This document shows, one piece after another, positions 5,006 to 6,344 of a stretch of 6,344 nucleotides of DNA. The stretch is from an uncultured Ruminococcus sp. Its GTDB lineage: Bacteria > Bacillota > Clostridia > Oscillospirales > Ruminococcaceae. Within the stretch, counting starts at the first letter, position 1. Each line of letters begins with the position of its first letter. A program made the translations under genes and the position numbers. The stretch is taken from contig CAMHBN010000112.1 of NCBI GenBank assembly GCA_946183385.1, positions 1-6,344 of the forward strand, written 5' to 3'. The notes beneath the pieces were generated by a model. That model was not told where the DNA came from. It was given only the letters and a program-made list of their open reading frames with translations, and searched no databases.

Positions 5006-6344
5006 ATGAAGTCATTCATCAGAAGGGCGGTAGGCACCGCCGCGGCGGCTGCGTGCCTGCTGACAAGCTTCCGCTTCACGTTCATCGAAAACGTGACCGA
5101 AGCAGAGGCTGCAAGCGGCATGAGCGCCTTTGACATCACACGTGAAATGAAGATAGGCTGGAATATAGGCAACAGCCTCGACGCAACGGGCGGCAACGGC
5201 AACTACGGTCTCAATACCGAGATAAGCTGGGGCAACCCCAAGACAACTCAGGCAATGATCGACACAGTAAAGAAAAAGGGCTTCAACACGGTAAGAATAC
5301 CTACTACATGGTATCCTCACCTCGACGGCAGCAACAACATCGACAGCGCATGGATGGCGCGTGTCAAGGAGGTCGTTGACTACTGCATCAAGGACGATAT
5401 GTACGTTATCCTCAACGTGCACCACGAGGAGTGGGTAAACGTCGCGCAGTTCAATGACAACTCCTACAAGACCGCCGAGGCGAAGCTCACAGCTATCTGG
5501 AAGCAGGTGGCGACGACATTCAAGGACTACGACCAGCACCTCGTATTCGAGGGCATGAACGAGCCGCGTCAGACAGGCAACCCGTCCGTCAGCGAATGGG
5601 GCAACGGCAGCGGCGACAACGGCTATACATGGAACTACATCAACAAGCTCAATGCCAAGTTCGTCGAGACGGTACGCGGACAGGGCTCTGCCGCCAACAA
5701 GGAGCGTCTGCTGATGCTCCCCGGCTACTGCGCTTCGTCCGATATGGACGCTATCAGGGCTGTCACTTTCCCGTCGGGCGGCGGCAATATGGCTTATTCG
5801 GTACACGCCTACCTGCCGTACTACTTCACTATGGCAGATGACGACAAGGCTAACCACAACTATCCCGGCAAGAGCGGCTGGGGTGAGGACTATACAGGAG
5901 CTATCACAAGCTTCTTCAACAACCTCAAGCAGCTCGAGGACCAGAAGAATATCCCCGTAGTCATCGGAGAATTCAGCGCTTCCAACTTCAATAACCTCAG
6001 CGCACGTCAGGCGTGGGCGAAGGACTACATCACTGCCGCAAAGAAGGCTGGCATACCCTGCATACTCTGGGACAACAACGTCGAGGGAGGCAACGGCGGC
6101 GAGTCGCACGGCTACCTCAACAGGTCGGCTAATTCGTGGTACTCCGCTTCCGAGCCCGTGCTCAATACGATGATGTCCGTCATCAACGACAGCTCTATCC
6201 TCTGGGCAGGCAAGCAGGCTCCCACCACGCAGGCTACTCAGGCTCCCGTGACAACCACTCAGCCTCAGCAGACAACTCCCGCAAACCCGACAGTTCAGCC
6301 CGACAGCAACGGCGACTACTTCACCTGCTCGTTCGAGTCAGGCT
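5006..6344 (+). CDS. Secreted GH5 cellulase (endoglucanase type), partial at 3' end
   Basis: Extracellular beta-1,4-glucan hydrolase; 446 residues are visible. The N-terminus is a signal peptide (MKSFIRRAV, then an Ala-rich core about 9-20), likely cut near AEA-A (33-36). The GH5 barrel spans about 40-392: GWNIGNSLDA (51-60), R97 in NTVRIPTTW, H139-H140 in YVILNVHHEEW, acid/base E186 in FEGMNEPR, H267 and Y269 in YSVHAY, nucleophile E322 in VVIGEFS, and W355 in ILWDNN. All catalytic positions are intact. The opening motif and NEPR fit subfamily GH5_4 (endoglucanase, often also active on xyloglucan or mixed-linkage glucan); this is a judgement from motifs. A Thr/Pro/Gln linker (about 403-434) follows. 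At the edge YFTCSFESG (438-446) looks like the start of a CBM22/CBM4_9-like beta-sandwich. A dockerin further on is possible in a Ruminococcus but cannot be seen. The gene has its own promoter and is isolated from pssA by a terminator. Confidence 0.95.
   Translation, partial: MKSFIRRAVGTAAAAACLLTSFRFTFIENVTEAEAASGMSAFDITREMKIGWNIGNSLDATGGNGNYGLNTEISWGNPKTTQAMIDTVKKKGFNTVRIPTTWYPHLDGSNNIDSAWMARVKEVVDYCIKDDMYVILNVHHEEWVNVAQFNDNSYKTAEAKLTAIWKQVATTFKDYDQHLVFEGMNEPRQTGNPSVSEWGNGSGDNGYTWNYINKLNAKFVETVRGQGSAANKERLLMLPGYCASSDMDAIRAVTFPSGGGNMAYSVHAYLPYYFTMADDDKANHNYPGKSGWGEDYTGAITSFFNNLKQLEDQKNIPVVIGEFSASNFNNLSARQAWAKDYITAAKKAGIPCILWDNNVEGGNGGESHGYLNRSANSWYSASEPVLNTMMSVINDSSILWAGKQAPTTQATQAPVTTTQPQQTTPANPTVQPDSNGDYFTCSFESG

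Noticed and set aside
5006..5113. Twin-arginine or lipoprotein signal in the cellulase N-terminus
   Set aside because: RR at residues 6-7 lacks the SRRxFLK context, and C17 is preceded by AAA, not a lipobox with Leu at -3. An ordinary Sec signal peptide explains it.
4915..5133. 72-codon plus-strand frame across the cellulase leader
   Set aside because: It begins inside the promoter -10 region and overlaps the signal-peptide coding sequence in another frame, with no start signals.
1..6344. A new multi-gene defence or mobile system
   Set aside because: All five genes belong to recognised housekeeping or polysaccharide-degradation families, each with ordinary signals. Nothing in the layout supports a linked system.

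Overview
The window reads as chromosomal DNA from a Gram-positive gut or rumen Firmicute, most likely a Ruminococcus-type member of the Oscillospiraceae/Ruminococcaceae. The basis is the ylxM-ffh pair, strong AGGAGG-type ribosome binding sites, four sigma-A-type promoters each with exactly a 17-base spacer, GC-rich third codon positions, a secreted family GH5 cellulase with a Thr/Pro/Gln linker, and small palindromic intergenic repeats ending in CCCCTAC. The genus is an inference.

Layout. Positions 1-1313 (minus strand) hold a ylxM-ffh operon of the signal recognition particle pathway, read leftward from a perfect consensus promoter; ffh runs off the left edge and lacks its RNA-binding M domain. 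Positions 1314-1608 contain no gene but a cluster of four short GC-rich palindromes whose stems differ from copy to copy by paired changes; two share a similar downstream flank. Rightward from a second perfect promoter comes ppk1 (polyphosphate kinase, 756 aa), which carries an unusual 63-residue Lys/Ala-rich, histone-H1-like C-terminal tail. A third promoter drives pssA (CDP-alcohol phosphatidyltransferase, probably phosphatidylserine synthase), closed by a clear intrinsic terminator at 4761-4788. The gap 4789-5005 holds two inverted repeats, a fourth promoter and a very strong ribosome binding site in front of a secreted GH5 endoglucanase-type enzyme, which runs off the right edge just as a second, probably carbohydrate-binding, domain appears to begin.

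How the genes relate. ylxM and ffh serve co-translational membrane targeting. ppk1 and pssA serve phosphate storage/stress and phospholipid synthesis; they have separate promoters, but no terminator is visible between them, so read-through is possible. The cellulase is an independent unit with its own regulatory region.

I see no defence system, mobile-element gene, CRISPR array, tRNA or rRNA. The points most worth a second look are the basic tail of the polyphosphate kinase, the covarying palindromes between the divergent promoters, and the inverted repeats upstream of the cellulase.
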